From positions 26,199 through 90,198 of the forward strand of contig NW_003314393.1 in assembly GCF_000143415.4 (NCBI RefSeq): a stretch of DNA of 64,000 nucleotides, read 5' to 3'. The position numbers and the translations under genes are program-made. This document shows, in pieces, positions 49,465 to 60,500 of this stretch (positions are counted from its first letter, which is position 1; every line of letters begins with the position of its first letter). The DNA comes from Selaginella moellendorffii. Taxonomy: Eukaryota > Streptophyta > Lycopodiopsida > Selaginellales > Selaginellaceae. The notes below the pieces were generated by a model. It saw only the letters and a list, made by a program, of their open reading frames with translations, was not told the DNA's origin and searched no databases.

Positions 49465-50100
49465 TTTATTCAGTAAAATGGGACTAGGTACAAATTTTCA
49501 AGTATTTGAAAATGACGTGAAATTATATGTTTTTTGTCCAGGGGCTAGACATATCTGGGGCATGGTGACTAGCGCGGTGACCTTATGTCCAGACTGAGTC
49601 CATCTAGTTGTATAATAAATCTCATTGTCAAGGTGAACAAGCCGAATCTGAAGCTAAAGAAGAGCGATGGCATGCGCGCACACACTATTTGTTTGTTCAT
49701 TGAGCGTGTGGTGAGCTTTCCAAGATGAATATCATTCCTATTAGCCAGACATATAACTTAATGGTGAGAACATTTAGATATTATTCAATGTTATCTTTTT
49801 CTAACGAATCTAATTGTGAAGGTGTAGCAAGAGGCATTGCTAGTCTGGAGAAGTCATTTAACTCATTTGACCCTTAGTGTATTTTCATGAAACTAAATAA
49901 CATTCATATTATTAAGGAATTTCTCTAGTACCTTTTTTTTACGACATAGAGGCTTGCATTTCTTTCAAAGGTGATTTAGTAAAAGGCCTGAGGGCACATG
50001 CCATTCTATTTCTCAGACCGGTATTAAGATATACTAGTGCAAAGGGAAAAAGGTATTTGGTGATCAAGTAAATGGCATGAGGGCACACGCCATTATAAGC
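49465..50100. other. Left subterminal non-coding region, copy 3
   Basis: No gene seen. A GTGAACAAGCCGAATCTGAA module at 49633-49652 (plus) is preceded by TTGTCAAG like a splice acceptor. Palindromes: a variant near 49668 and a full copy at 50072-50093. Confidence 0.6.
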
Positions 50101-50460
50101 CTAAGCGCTAGTGGACACCTCCTTTTTGGTACTCTCAGCGGTACTATCATCCTTCACCGGGTCAGTTGTTTTGCTTTGGATTGTTGTCTCTGACGTTACT
50201 GGGGCGTTTTCGATAGTTGTTAATGTTGCCGTTTGTTCAGAAAAATGATCACCTGGAGTATAGTACGGGGAGTTTGGAAGACTTATATATTCTACATCTT
50301 CACCTATCTCCTTCTCCGTCTCCTTTTCTGCCTCACTTACAGATTTTGTGCTTGCCATGAGAACGCTCTTCACCCTAAAATATGGAGTTCGTTGTGTTAT
50401 AAAAGGAAACCAACACACACGCTGCAAGGGAATGATGGTACATAAAGCACGTAAGCCCAC
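50101..50460 (-). CDS. Small acidic ORF A, copy 3
   Basis: 119 codons, the same as in copies 1 and 2. Residues 37-119 are acidic and Ser/Thr-rich. It has an internal acceptor-like CTTGCAG and a donor-like CAGGTGATC. A duplicated, truncated version lies at 51071-51373. Possible identity: a 3'-terminal exon of gene B, since gene B has a phase-1 donor (CAAG then GTGAG) near its own stop. Function unknown. Confidence 0.4.
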   Translation of the reverse strand: MGLRALCTIIPLQRVCWFPFITQRTPYFRVKSVLMASTKSVSEAEKETEKEIGEDVEYISLPNSPYYTPGDHFSEQTATLTTIENAPVTSETTIQSKTTDPVKDDSTAESTKKEVSTSA

Positions 50461-51164
50461 AATATGGGTTTATGTGCCATTAATATGGGCCACACACCAT
50501 ATTATTAGATTTATGCACGTGTGATTGGTAAATGCATATGTCACATCATCTTTGTTTTACCTCACACACTATATCAGGCCTAATGAACCATATCACATGT
50601 GCGCACATGCTATATATATGGAGAAGTATAGAAAAATTCAATGCATGATTGTGGAGAGCAATGGCATGAAGCCACATGCTAAATAACATTTTAGAGAAAG
50701 AATTAAAATAAAAACATGCAAACAGTACTAAGTGGACCAAGACTTAGAAGTGCACAATTGAATGAGGTATTTCTAATAAATACTTCACTCACCTCATATA
50801 GGAATGGCTACCACTCTCAAATGGCGTATCGCCTCATGCCATCACCTCGCAATTTGTTATAACAATCCGATGAATTCATATTCGGCTTGTTCACCTTGAA
50901 CTTTAAGTAAGATTTACTAGAACAACTAAGAATTTATACTTGTTATTTGTATCATCTCACCTAGGAATGGCGTAAGGCCACATGCCATCACGCCTCCTCT
51001 GATTCAGATTCGGATTGTTCACCTTGAAATAAAATACATTAGAAACTTAGTAAAGGAATATTCATGAATCTCACCTTGAACCCGGGTTATGAATGCTCTT
51101 GCTGCATCTCTTGCATGGTCTGGCAAGGTGATGGTGGCACTCTGCTTCCGCATCCAACCATGCA
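50461..51164. other. Spacer with palindromes and exon-like modules, copy 3
   Basis: No gene. Palindromes at 50821-50842 and 50967-50988. Minus-strand exon-like modules at 50875-50894 and 51003-51022, each beginning GTGAACAA after TTCAAG. Confidence 0.5.
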
Positions 51165-51490
51165 CCTGGAGTATAGTACGGGGAGTTTGGAAGACTTATA
51201 TATTCTACATCTTCACCTATCTCCTTCTCCGTCTCCTTTTCTGCCTCACTTACAGATTTTGTGCTTGCCATGAGAACGCTCTTCACCCTAAAATATGGAG
51301 TTCGTTGTGTTATAAAAGGAAACCAACACACACGCTGCAAGGGAATGATGGTACATAAAGCACGTAAGCCCACAATATGGGTTTATGTGCCATTAATATG
51401 GGCCACACGCCATATTATTAGATTTATGCACGTGTGATTGGTAAATGCATATGTCACATCATCTTTGTTTTACCTCACACACTATATCAA
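51165..51490 (+). repeat. Tandem duplication inside copy 3 (repeats 50254-50580)
   Basis: After ACCATGCAC the sequence jumps back to CTGGAGTATAG and repeats the ORF A region, then jumps at AGCCTCCTCTG to repeat 50995 onward (51491-51663). The entry junction shares CAC with both parents. About 415 bp of the expected unit is missing. The duplicated ORF A fragment reads into the end of gene B sequence (51071-51373), which is a chimera. Confidence 0.85.
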
Positions 51491-51559
51491 GCCTCCTCTG
51501 ATTCAGATTCGGATTGTTCACCTTGAAATAAAATACATTAGAAACTTTGTAAAGGAATA

Positions 51560-54500
51560 TTAATGAATCTCACCTTGAACCCGAGTTATGAATGCTCTTG
51601 CTGCATCTCTTGCATGGTCTGGCAAGGTGATGGTGGCACTCTGCTTCCGCATCCAACCATGCACAACATTATCCACCGATATGCTCATGCTGGGATCCAT
51701 TGGATTCAGCACCCATATCTTTTCTAGGCAATCCTTCGTATATCCGGAATTTGGCTTGAACCACTCCACAGTTACATTGAAGGAGTTAGTTTCCGCGTCC
51801 TCCTCTGCATCAGTGATGCAGCGCCCCACCCATATCATTTGTTTTTTATTACTGGGTCTGATAAGCACGACCATTCCTTTGCAGACCTGTACTGGATTGA
51901 ATGCTGAATCCGGCTTCTTGTTCCTCGGCCCACAATAGTGATCCTCAACATCGTTATCTGTCACTGCATTTCCAGAGGACATTGTTCCGCTACTATCTAG
52001 TGCTCTGGGTTTTGGCCAAAAGGACTCTTCCAATTCTTCATATACAACCAGCCCATTTTGGATAGCAGATATAATCTTCTCCCAGTATTCGAGCAAAGGC
52101 TTGCACCTCTGAAAATAGGATTCTCCACCAAACACCAACCCCCTCTTCCAGAAGGCAATATGCTGTCTAATCCCGGCCACTATACTTTCCTGGTCTTTGA
52201 GTCCATCCGGGTGCATCGGCCGTGGGGAACCCTGAGGAATCATAGGTTCCCCAGTTATGGGATCTCTCTTGAAGAGTTCAATGCCGTCCACTGGCAGCCA
52301 CACTGTGTCCCATTCTCTCATCTTGTACCTCATCACTGGAGCACCGTCACACATGCTGAAATGAAACTGAAGAGGCTTGGAGTGGCCAATCAGCGTTTCG
52401 GATCCATCCCTGATGTAGCCTCTTACAAACCCCTTAAAGTCTGGAACCTCTGTCAGAAGTGCAGCTTTAACAGTGCCTTTGATGCAATTTTGGAATTCAT
52501 CGTAGAGTTGTGGGAGGGTGAGGACATTGGATCGCCGGAGGGACTCTGCCAGGTGACTGAACATAGCATCGACGTCTTCATGAGTGTGCCCAACCATGAG
52601 AAAGCCAAGTGTAACCGTTTCAAATATGCCTTTGGCAACAAGCATCGCCAAGTACGCGAAGACGTACATGGTTTTGTTCTCACTGCCAGCATTGTCTGTT
52701 TGGAGCAGAAGATGGGGTGGAAGGCCACATCGGCCGCAAGAACTTCCTTGAGATTCTGCTTCGTTTGGATGAGGCTGTGCATTCACCGGGCGACCAGCCT
52801 CGTCGGAATGGCATGAGGCCTCACGTGATAACCCTACAATCTGACGGCCAACATATTCACTGGGATGGCATGGGGCCCCACGTGATACTGCAAGCCTTTG
52901 CTCCTCCTCCAGCTGAACCCTGTATGGGGTTTGATCGACAAGGGCCTTATGCAAGGGTTGGCCGTTCAGCTCAGTCTGCGCACTTTGCAGAGACCTTAAG
53001 TGTTTTGCTAGGGACGCAATCATCATGTTTGCACCCCCGCCACCCCATAGAGGTACAAAGAAGTTCCCATAGTTCTGGGCACCATGCCCATGAGCGATTA
53101 TGCCAAACAGAGACACAGGCAGCTGCATGGATGAAGAGATTGCCTTGGGGGCAGGATTGAGTCGAGGTAAGCACGTCTTTTTCTGGTCCATTTTGTCGTG
53201 GATGATGCAGAGGTAAGAGTCAGGTCTCTCCATGGAGAGAATCTTGTTATGATAATATGCAGTCCTGCAGCTTCTTTGCTCGATGTTGTGGTCGAGCCGC
53301 CTTCTAACCAACGTCTCTCGCTCTTGAGCGCTGCAAGAATTCTTCGACAAAGCCATTTTGATAGCAGTGCACTCGTCACACTTTGAAAAGCTGGAGTACT
53401 TTCCTATACTCACATCCCTGAACCTGTTGCTCCACAATCTACTAAATCTAGATTGGCTCAGCTTCCTGTAGCCATTACTCTGGAGTTCCCGATTCACATC
53501 TTCCAATATGGCCCCCTTGGTATACATGGAAGGGAGAACTCGTTGGGTGTCTTGTGTTCCATCTTCCAAGAGGCGGGTTTTATGTGGTTGCTGCTCGCTA
53601 CATGTCTCGACAAACCTCTTGAAGATTGCCTCTCCATATACAACATGACCCCTGGTTTTGTGCGTACCGTCGTTCCCATGGACTGCCTGTTGAACCCTTT
53701 GTTCCTCGAACTCAGTTTTGATTCTGTAGAATGTGGTTCGAGGGACTCCATAAATGATTCTCCATGCCTTCATGCAGACCAAACCCGTCTGGAAGACCAT
53801 GCCCCCCACCTGATGTTCTGAAGCATCAACAGATGACCGTAATGCCTCATACACAAAATTGCGAGCTGCCTTCCAGGACAATGTCTTGTATCTTGCTCTC
53901 TCCTCTTCAATAGCATCCCAATCAGCATGTTGACAGCACCTCCTCTTGCAACAAGCAACTGTCGAGACCATTCGAACCTCCATCGCCATTTTCTGCCTTT
54001 TCGGTTCGTTGCTCAGATCCCTTTGGCTGCGCTTTAGGAAGGTGTACTTTCTTTTCCCATGAAGAGATGTTCTGTCATCAGTTGTAGTGGTGTTTGATTG
54101 TGAATCCTTCACATTCTCAAACACTAAGTGCCTCAATTTCCACCGCACAATGCTTCCAATAGTCAGACTGTTTTCTTCTGTGTCAACAACCTCTAAAATC
54201 GCAACTCCAATATCATCCCAGCCCAATTCTTGATTAGCAACTGCATCTCTTGGATCGACAACTTTGGCTAAGCCCTCAGCTACCACCTCCCCCTCGGGGT
54301 TGTTTAGAAACACTTTTGCCTGAATCCATGTAGCACGGTTCTTAAGATCCACGGAGGGAACATGCGTCGCACTTGCGCTGTCCCCAACATCTGCTTTCTT
54401 CTGAAGATTTTTCAAGGCAACAATAACATTTACCCCGACGACCATCTCTCCTCGTTCAATAGCGACCACATTCCCATTGAAGACAGTCTCTACTGATACA

Positions 54501-54628
54501 GCAGCATTGCCTTCCCCAAGCCTTTCACAGTGTATAACAAAGTTCCGATCCATAGACACAAGGGTCCCTTTTGCAACTCTCTTCCCACCATTCAAAATGT
54601 AAACCTTTTCCCCAACCCTGAAGGCCAT
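51560..54628 (-). CDS. Gene B, copy 3: intact 1022-aa DUF7869-like protein, candidate transposase
   Basis: A single open frame from ATG at 54628. Residues 1-215 are unrecognised, with a basic stretch near 190-213. A cysteine cluster CCKRRCC is at 226-232 and a helical region follows to about 400. A CDEC zinc-type pair is at 417-420. Then come IIHDKMDQ (Asp478, Asp481), LLQTDNAGSENK (Asp645) and GHTHEDVDAMFS (Glu684, Asp685, Asp687), motifs I associate with the DUF7869 family, followed by a C-terminal region to residue 1022. The spacing of acidic residues on predicted strands would fit an RNase-H-like DDE/D core (inference). A splice acceptor-like CTTTCAG ends at 54630, so a 5' exon may exist. 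Residues about 583-620 come from a 114-nt in-frame segment with GT...AG ends and two palindromes (52775-52888), possibly a retained intron. At the 3' end a CAAG/GTGAG donor may splice on to ORF A. Confidence 0.75.
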   Translation of the reverse strand: MAFRVGEKVYILNGGKRVAKGTLVSMDRNFVIHCERLGEGNAAVSVETVFNGNVVAIERGEMVVGVNVIVALKNLQKKADVGDSASATHVPSVDLKNRATWIQAKVFLNNPEGEVVAEGLAKVVDPRDAVANQELGWDDIGVAILEVVDTEENSLTIGSIVRWKLRHLVFENVKDSQSNTTTTDDRTSLHGKRKYTFLKRSQRDLSNEPKRQKMAMEVRMVSTVACCKRRCCQHADWDAIEEERARYKTLSWKAARNFVYEALRSSVDASEHQVGGMVFQTGLVCMKAWRIIYGVPRTTFYRIKTEFEEQRVQQAVHGNDGTHKTRGHVVYGEAIFKRFVETCSEQQPHKTRLLEDGTQDTQRVLPSMYTKGAILEDVNRELQSNGYRKLSQSRFSRLWSNRFRDVSIGKYSSFSKCDECTAIKMALSKNSCSAQERETLVRRRLDHNIEQRSCRTAYYHNKILSMERPDSYLCIIHDKMDQKKTCLPRLNPAPKAISSSMQLPVSLFGIIAHGHGAQNYGNFFVPLWGGGGANMMIASLAKHLRSLQSAQTELNGQPLHKALVDQTPYRVQLEEEQRLAVSRGAPCHPSEYVGRQIVGLSREASCHSDEAGRPVNAQPHPNEAESQGSSCGRCGLPPHLLLQTDNAGSENKTMYVFAYLAMLVAKGIFETVTLGFLMVGHTHEDVDAMFSHLAESLRRSNVLTLPQLYDEFQNCIKGTVKAALLTEVPDFKGFVRGYIRDGSETLIGHSKPLQFHFSMCDGAPVMRYKMREWDTVWLPVDGIELFKRDPITGEPMIPQGSPRPMHPDGLKDQESIVAGIRQHIAFWKRGLVFGGESYFQRCKPLLEYWEKIISAIQNGLVVYEELEESFWPKPRALDSSGTMSSGNAVTDNDVEDHYCGPRNKKPDSAFNPVQVCKGMVVLIRPSNKKQMIWVGRCITDAEEDAETNSFNVTVEWFKPNSGYTKDCLEKIWVLNPMDPSMSISVDNVVHGWMRKQSATITLPDHARDAARAFITRVQGEIH
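52775..52888 (-). other. Candidate in-frame intron in gene B carrying two palindromes
   Basis: Read on the minus strand it begins GTATCACGTG and ends GAATGCACAG. It is 114 nt, a multiple of three, without stops in copy 3 but with a TAG in copy 1. Copy 2 lacks a 152-bp segment covering it. Palindromes at 52808-52829 and 52865-52886 lie inside. Whether it is spliced cannot be told from sequence. Confidence 0.4.
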
Positions 54629-57574
54629 TCTGAAAGTGCAGAAAAGAAGTTAAGACCATACAAAAAATGATTGGAGAATGGCCTAAATCATAACATACCA
54701 AACAACCTCAATAGCATGAGGCCACATGCCATTATTCAAACATGCTATTGACACCCACGTGAAATTTCGCATTCACAAAATTGGCATGAGGCCTCATGCC
54801 ATCTTGATATACACACAGCTGCAGGCAAGTAAAAACATACATGACAATACGCTAGCCATGAAATTGCAAGGGCCCAAGATGGCATGTGGCCTCATGCCAT
54901 TTCTAAATGTGGTCCTAAGCCATTCCATGGTGAACATACCAGGAAGCACAAGTGCCGAATATCAAGAGGAAGCAGTAGCCACACCAAAGACAGTGCCGCT
55001 CGCAACACCGCAACTACTCGTAGCGCCGCTCGCAACACCGCAACTGCTCGTAGCGCCGCTCGCACAAACTGCCACTCGCATAAACTGCCGCTCGCAATGG
55101 CGCTCGCAATGCCGCAACCGCTCGTAGACGCATAAACCACAGCCCACAACGCCGCTTACACAAGCAGCGCTCACTGCGCTCAGCGGAACCAAGAACACGG
55201 CGCACAAAAATGATAGACCTAGGAATGAGTTCAAGAATTCACAAATAACACACGCTTGAACGTCACATCAAATCCTCTGACAAACCAGATCTTATGATTC
55301 CTCTGACAAATTTCAAACTGAGTAGCTTCTAGACTTTGCTGTCGGAGGTTGAACTTTGTCACATCATGTCCTTGCCTCGATCCAGCTGTGCCATGTCAGT
55401 GATTCGAACTTTGCCATGCCATGTCAGCGATCCGCGCCAAGATTATTCGCCGTGTAAAGGAATAATTACGCTGTGTGTGTCCGTCCATTTATGGCAATAT
55501 AAGGCCACACGCCATTCAGAGAATAATGCTCGACCTAAGGCCACACGCCATTCAAAGAATAATGCTAGTCGAGCATTTTTTGGTGCATTTTTGGGTTCAA
55601 AATTGCATGAGCCCACACGCTATAAAGTTTACCTGTACCAAAAATAGAAACAGCTTTATTTACTTGGGAATTTAAATGGTTGAGGCATTTTTAAACTTAC
55701 AAACACATGCCCTACTTACATTCCTTTGGTTGCTTAAAATTCAAAAATATTATAAACCTTTCTTTTTGCATTTTCAATGTTTTCAATTATGGTTTTTGAT
55801 TTTCGTATGACCAGCCTAGTAATCTATTTGCATCCCGTCATGTTTATAGCTAACTTTCGTTTGTCCCCTTCGCTAGCCTGAGATACATCTGCTCGGCATC
55901 TGCCTCTTACAGCATTTGCCCAGAAAGGGCATCTTTCTTCACGCAGCATTTGCCACATGTTTAGGGTTTAGGGTTTAGCAATTCAGTAGCTTGATAAACA
56001 TGCAAATACAGAACTTGATGCAAAATCCTTTGATATGTCACAATGCCCCTAGGACCATAAACACATTTCAATAGAGAGGGTCCTTTCATTTCATAACTCC
56101 TTACGTAGATCTTGGTGAAACCAGAGTTAGTGAAGTTAGTTTCTTGTGATCCCGCATCTGATTGTGATGTCCCTTTGCAGTTTCGATGGAAAGGTCAATG
56201 CACACCAAACTGTGAAATCTTGGAGCAAAATAACGGTCGGATCTATGGCAAATGCCCCTGAAACATTGTAAGGCTCGTGTGGTCTCATGTGGTGTCCGAT
56301 TGAGATGCTTCTTTGCAGGGTCATCAAGAAAGACATTGTATACCATTCTGTAAAATCTAGTGCGATCTAACGGTTGGATCTCCAGAAAACTCAAAAAAAT
56401 CTCGCGCGTGTCAGAATATCCTAGGAATATACTCCTATGTGCCCCTGAAAATGGCATGCGGCCCCACGCCATTCAAGAGATAATGCCAGATGACGCCGAG
56501 AATTTTTTGGTGCATTTTTTGGGTTCAAAATTGCATGAGCCCACACGCTATAAAGTTTATCTTTGCCAAATAGAGAAAAGTTTATCTGTGTCATGTGAGG
56601 TAGTTACAGTCCTTTGTGCTCGGCATCTGCCTCTTGCAGCATTTGGACTGAAAGGGAATTTTTCTCCATTCAGCATTTGGCCCTGAAAATGGCATGCGCC
56701 CACACGCCATTCAAGGAATAACGCCACAGGACGCCTGGATTTTTGGGTTTAAAATGTTTTGGGTTTTTTGGGTTTTTTCAAAATATTTTGGGTCCAACGT
56801 TTTTTGGGTTTCTTTGGTTCAAAATTGCATGAGCCCACACGCTATAATATTGATTTGAGAGAAAAATAGAAACAGATAGAATTTCTTTATTTAGCTGAAC
56901 ATCTGCCATTTTTGGAAATACAAGATGCTTTGGAATATCCAATCATGCATGGTATAAATATAGCGAGGGTATTAAATGATATCCCAATCATGATCTTTCT
57001 TTTGGATTTCGCGTGCATGCAGTCCAAGGAATGATGACGTTGCGGATTTCTTTTGGATTTTGCGTGCTTGCATGCGCGCGGCAATCCAGAAATTAATGGT
57101 GGCGCCCAAGTCCGAGGAATGATGACGTGGCGGGATTACCAACCGTTGTGACATTTCGCGCGTGTGAGGTTAGGTTTTGCATTTTGCTTTGTACTCGCGC
57201 TCGCACACTCGCGCTCGCGCTCACATCACACTTGCGCTCCCGCTCGCATCGCGCTCCCACTCGCGATCACGCTCACTTCTCTACAGGTTTCTCGTGTGCA
57301 TCGGCGTCCACTCGCGCTTGCATCACACTCGCGCTCGCATCGCGCTCGTGTGCATCGGCGTCCACTTCAAGACACACCCAGTTTGTAACTTCGCCGCCAA
57401 CTCCGCCGCCCACTCCACCACCCACACGCAGCCCACTTGGCGTCCCGGGAGATTTCAGCACCACTCTCCAACTGTAAGTGGCAGAGTAGCCTTGCTGCTA
57501 CGATCCGCTGCACACACAGTGCACATTCGCCAGCGAGTCCGGCCTCGATTGTCACGGCCTCCATTCGGCTTCAA
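54629..57574. other. Divergent intergenic region between genes B and C, copy 3
   Basis: 2.9 kb without a supported gene; it presumably holds both promoters. Palindromes at 54711-54732, 54781-54802, 54879-54900, 56451-56472 and 56689-56710, with half-sites near 55500-55560. A GCTCGCAACACCGCAACT-type short tandem lies at about 55003-55130. Telomere-like repeats are at 55960-55978. Blocks ending GCATGAGCCCACACGCTATAA recur near 55600, 56535 and 56828. A CGCTCGCA-rich tract at 57190-57360 may be the 5' untranslated region or promoter of gene C. Confidence 0.6.
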
Positions 57575-60500
57575 ATGGTAAGTCTTTTAGACCAAGTAGA
57601 AAATGGCATGAGGCCACATGCCATTCAGTAGCAACATTGGCATGCACCGATTGGGCTCTCGAGTGCAGTCTGGTTACAGATGGCGTGTAGCCTCACGCCA
57701 TCTTTGGATGCAGCCTCAAGACATCTGATGCAGTGGTGAATGGCGTGTGGCCTCACGTTATTTCCAGCTGCTAGCTTTTCATCTGTCAGCTCTAATTGTT
57801 GTGCATTTTTGAACAGGCGAGGAATTGCGTTCTTCTTCCAGCCACTGTCAATGTGGATGCAGAGAAGGGGGAGGAGCTCACCAGTTGGACTTTTGGGATG
57901 GAAGGCGAGGATCTGATGCTGTACAACACAGATGGTGGGAGAAAAGAATGCATGGGGATCCTCATCCAAGTGACAGACACTCCATGCAGTTCCATGCAAG
58001 AATATGGACTGGCACTTGTGGTAGAGACAGCGTCCGCCTTCAAGATCCACCTTGCACATCCTAGCGGCTTCCCGGAGGGGGGCAGCGGCTATGAGGAATT
58101 CCTAGAGGGAGCTAGGGAGAGGTTGTCCAGGAGGCCCACAATTTCAAAGACGCTGCGGGTCTATGAAGATCACATGGAATCCACGGACCTCACCTACGGC
58201 GATGTTCAAAAACTATATTCCAACATTGAGCCGTTGAGAGTGCCTCCAGTTTGCGAAGCGAAGGGGAAGGGGGTCAATCTGGAAACTACCCCGAAGCAGA
58301 AAAGGGTGGTCAAGCTCAAGCCGACGTCCGACTCTGCTGCTCCAAAAAAGAAGCTACTCGGTGATGCCATTGCCTCGGGTTCGAACACTACACCCACCAA
58401 AAAGAAGAGCCGCAAAGAGCAAAAAGAGCAAGAAGAGGCAGCAAAAATCGTCGCAGATAATAGTACTTGTTACTATTCCAACAAAGTATATACAATCGAC
58501 GTGAGCCGTATCGAGATCCAAAGCAAATACAACCACAGGCTAGTATCTGATGAGTGGGTGGAGAAACTGAAGCAGAAGATGCTGGCAAGTCCAGTAACAC
58601 CCGACATCACAAACGTGATCCCCTACTACCGAATAATGAAGGGCGAGACGAGGTTTCCAGACTTGATCAATAGGAAGGTGTTGGACGATCAGAACATCCG
58701 GTTCTATGCCGTCTCCTGGCAGCATTCTAGCTTGGCGATGCAACAGATAGTTGTGGATATTATGGTGGGCGAGGAGGTGAAGAAAGTCTTCAAGACAAGA
58801 GTTGTCCGCCTGATAAAAGGCAACTCGCCCCTCCGATCTATCATATACATCTCCCACACGCAGAATGTCAAGCAAGAAACGTGCTACAAATCGGGTCTGC
58901 ACGAGACATTGGCACGAACACGGAAGCTCTGGGTTCAACTGAAGAAGCCACAAAAACCAGGACAAGGACGTGCACTAGCAACTAGCACCTGGCAGGTAAG
59001 CCTTGTTGCATGTGGCATAGCATGTGGCCTCACGCCATTTCCATTGCAGGAATTCTCGAGTCTTCTCTCGAAAACACTGGGGGTCAATGACACACTCAGC
59101 ATCCATAACATTCTACTCGCGACAAAAGTTGTTTTTGACAAATGGGTAGATGTGCTAAGGAGGTACCATGACGGGGAGTTGCTAAACTCAATGGGTGTGG
59201 AGGACAGCCGGAAGCCCAATGATTTGAAGCTCAACGCCTTGCGTTTCTCGCGGTCTCTAGACGACGACGACCTTCTGACAGTGGCTAATGCTCTTCTACG
59301 TGGTGAGGTAGTCTTCAACAAGACCAAAATGACTCCCGGCCATATTGTGACATACGAGGACTTGTGCACGACTCTGAGAGCTCGTGCGCTATTGAAGGAT
59401 TGGATCTTCGAGCAAGTGGCCGTGGCGAGGGTGAGCATCGACACCACGCAAGAGATGATGGAAGAGCTGGACTTGTCAAATGAAGACATCGACGAGTACG
59501 TGAAGGGGGCCCCCAAGTTCATCGATCTGCTGCGGGATGCCACGAAAAGTAAAGCTGAGAAGTTGGATCAGTATCCAAATTTCATTAAGAGGGATGTCGA
59601 CCGCCGGCTTCAGAAACAGCTCGACCCCGCAGCAGAGGCCTATCGAGAACCTTACCGGGTATACGTGAATTCGGATGAGGATCAAAGGTGGAGGAGCATC
59701 GTTTCCCGCGTTGATGAGCAGGTCAAGAACATCTTTTGTGTGATGGACTTCACAAACGAGGAGATCACTCATGCAGACGAAGTCAGCTCCATCATTGACT
59801 TAATGGTGGGACTTGCGGAGGTGGAATCTTCAGTCCACTATATGATCTACGACTCCGAATCCTATCACAAGTTCTAGAAGGCCTTGAACGAGGTGAAGGC
59901 TCGGTTGAAAGGCAAGGAGATGCGGGAGATCCATGGGATAATGGCTAAGAAGAAGATACCGACGAATGTCCGCATCTTCACACTCGCCCTTGTTATTGGT
60001 CCTGCAGCAGAGTGGGACTGGAGTGACTTCCCAGCTTCGTTCAACAAAGCCGATCGAATTGATCTGAGGGAGGTCAATTTACCCGTGCCTGAGGAACTGA
60101 AGACGGCTATGGAGCTTTCGAATCCAAAGAAAGCTCCAGGTGCAGCATGGGAAATGCTCAGCTGGGTCTTCAACGCAATAGCGGGTGACTCCAAGGGCAA
60201 ATGCGTTGTCGAGTACAACTGCGGCGGACTATTCTTTCGAGCCGCACTACTCAAGGGTGTCCCGTGTGTTGCGGTGACAAACTCCATTGAAGAGGTGACT
60301 TCAATGGAGCATATAATTACAGTTGCCAAAGAAAAACAGTATCTTCTCTACGAACCTGGTGAGTACGCACTTTAAGTTTAAATGTTATCTCACAAGCTCT
60401 GTATGCAGGAGCGTGGCCACCCCCAGATGCTGAAACGGCGTTAACAGCTACTGATGTTAGGCCGAGGTCACAACCTGCACAAGGTAAGGTCACGTGAGGC

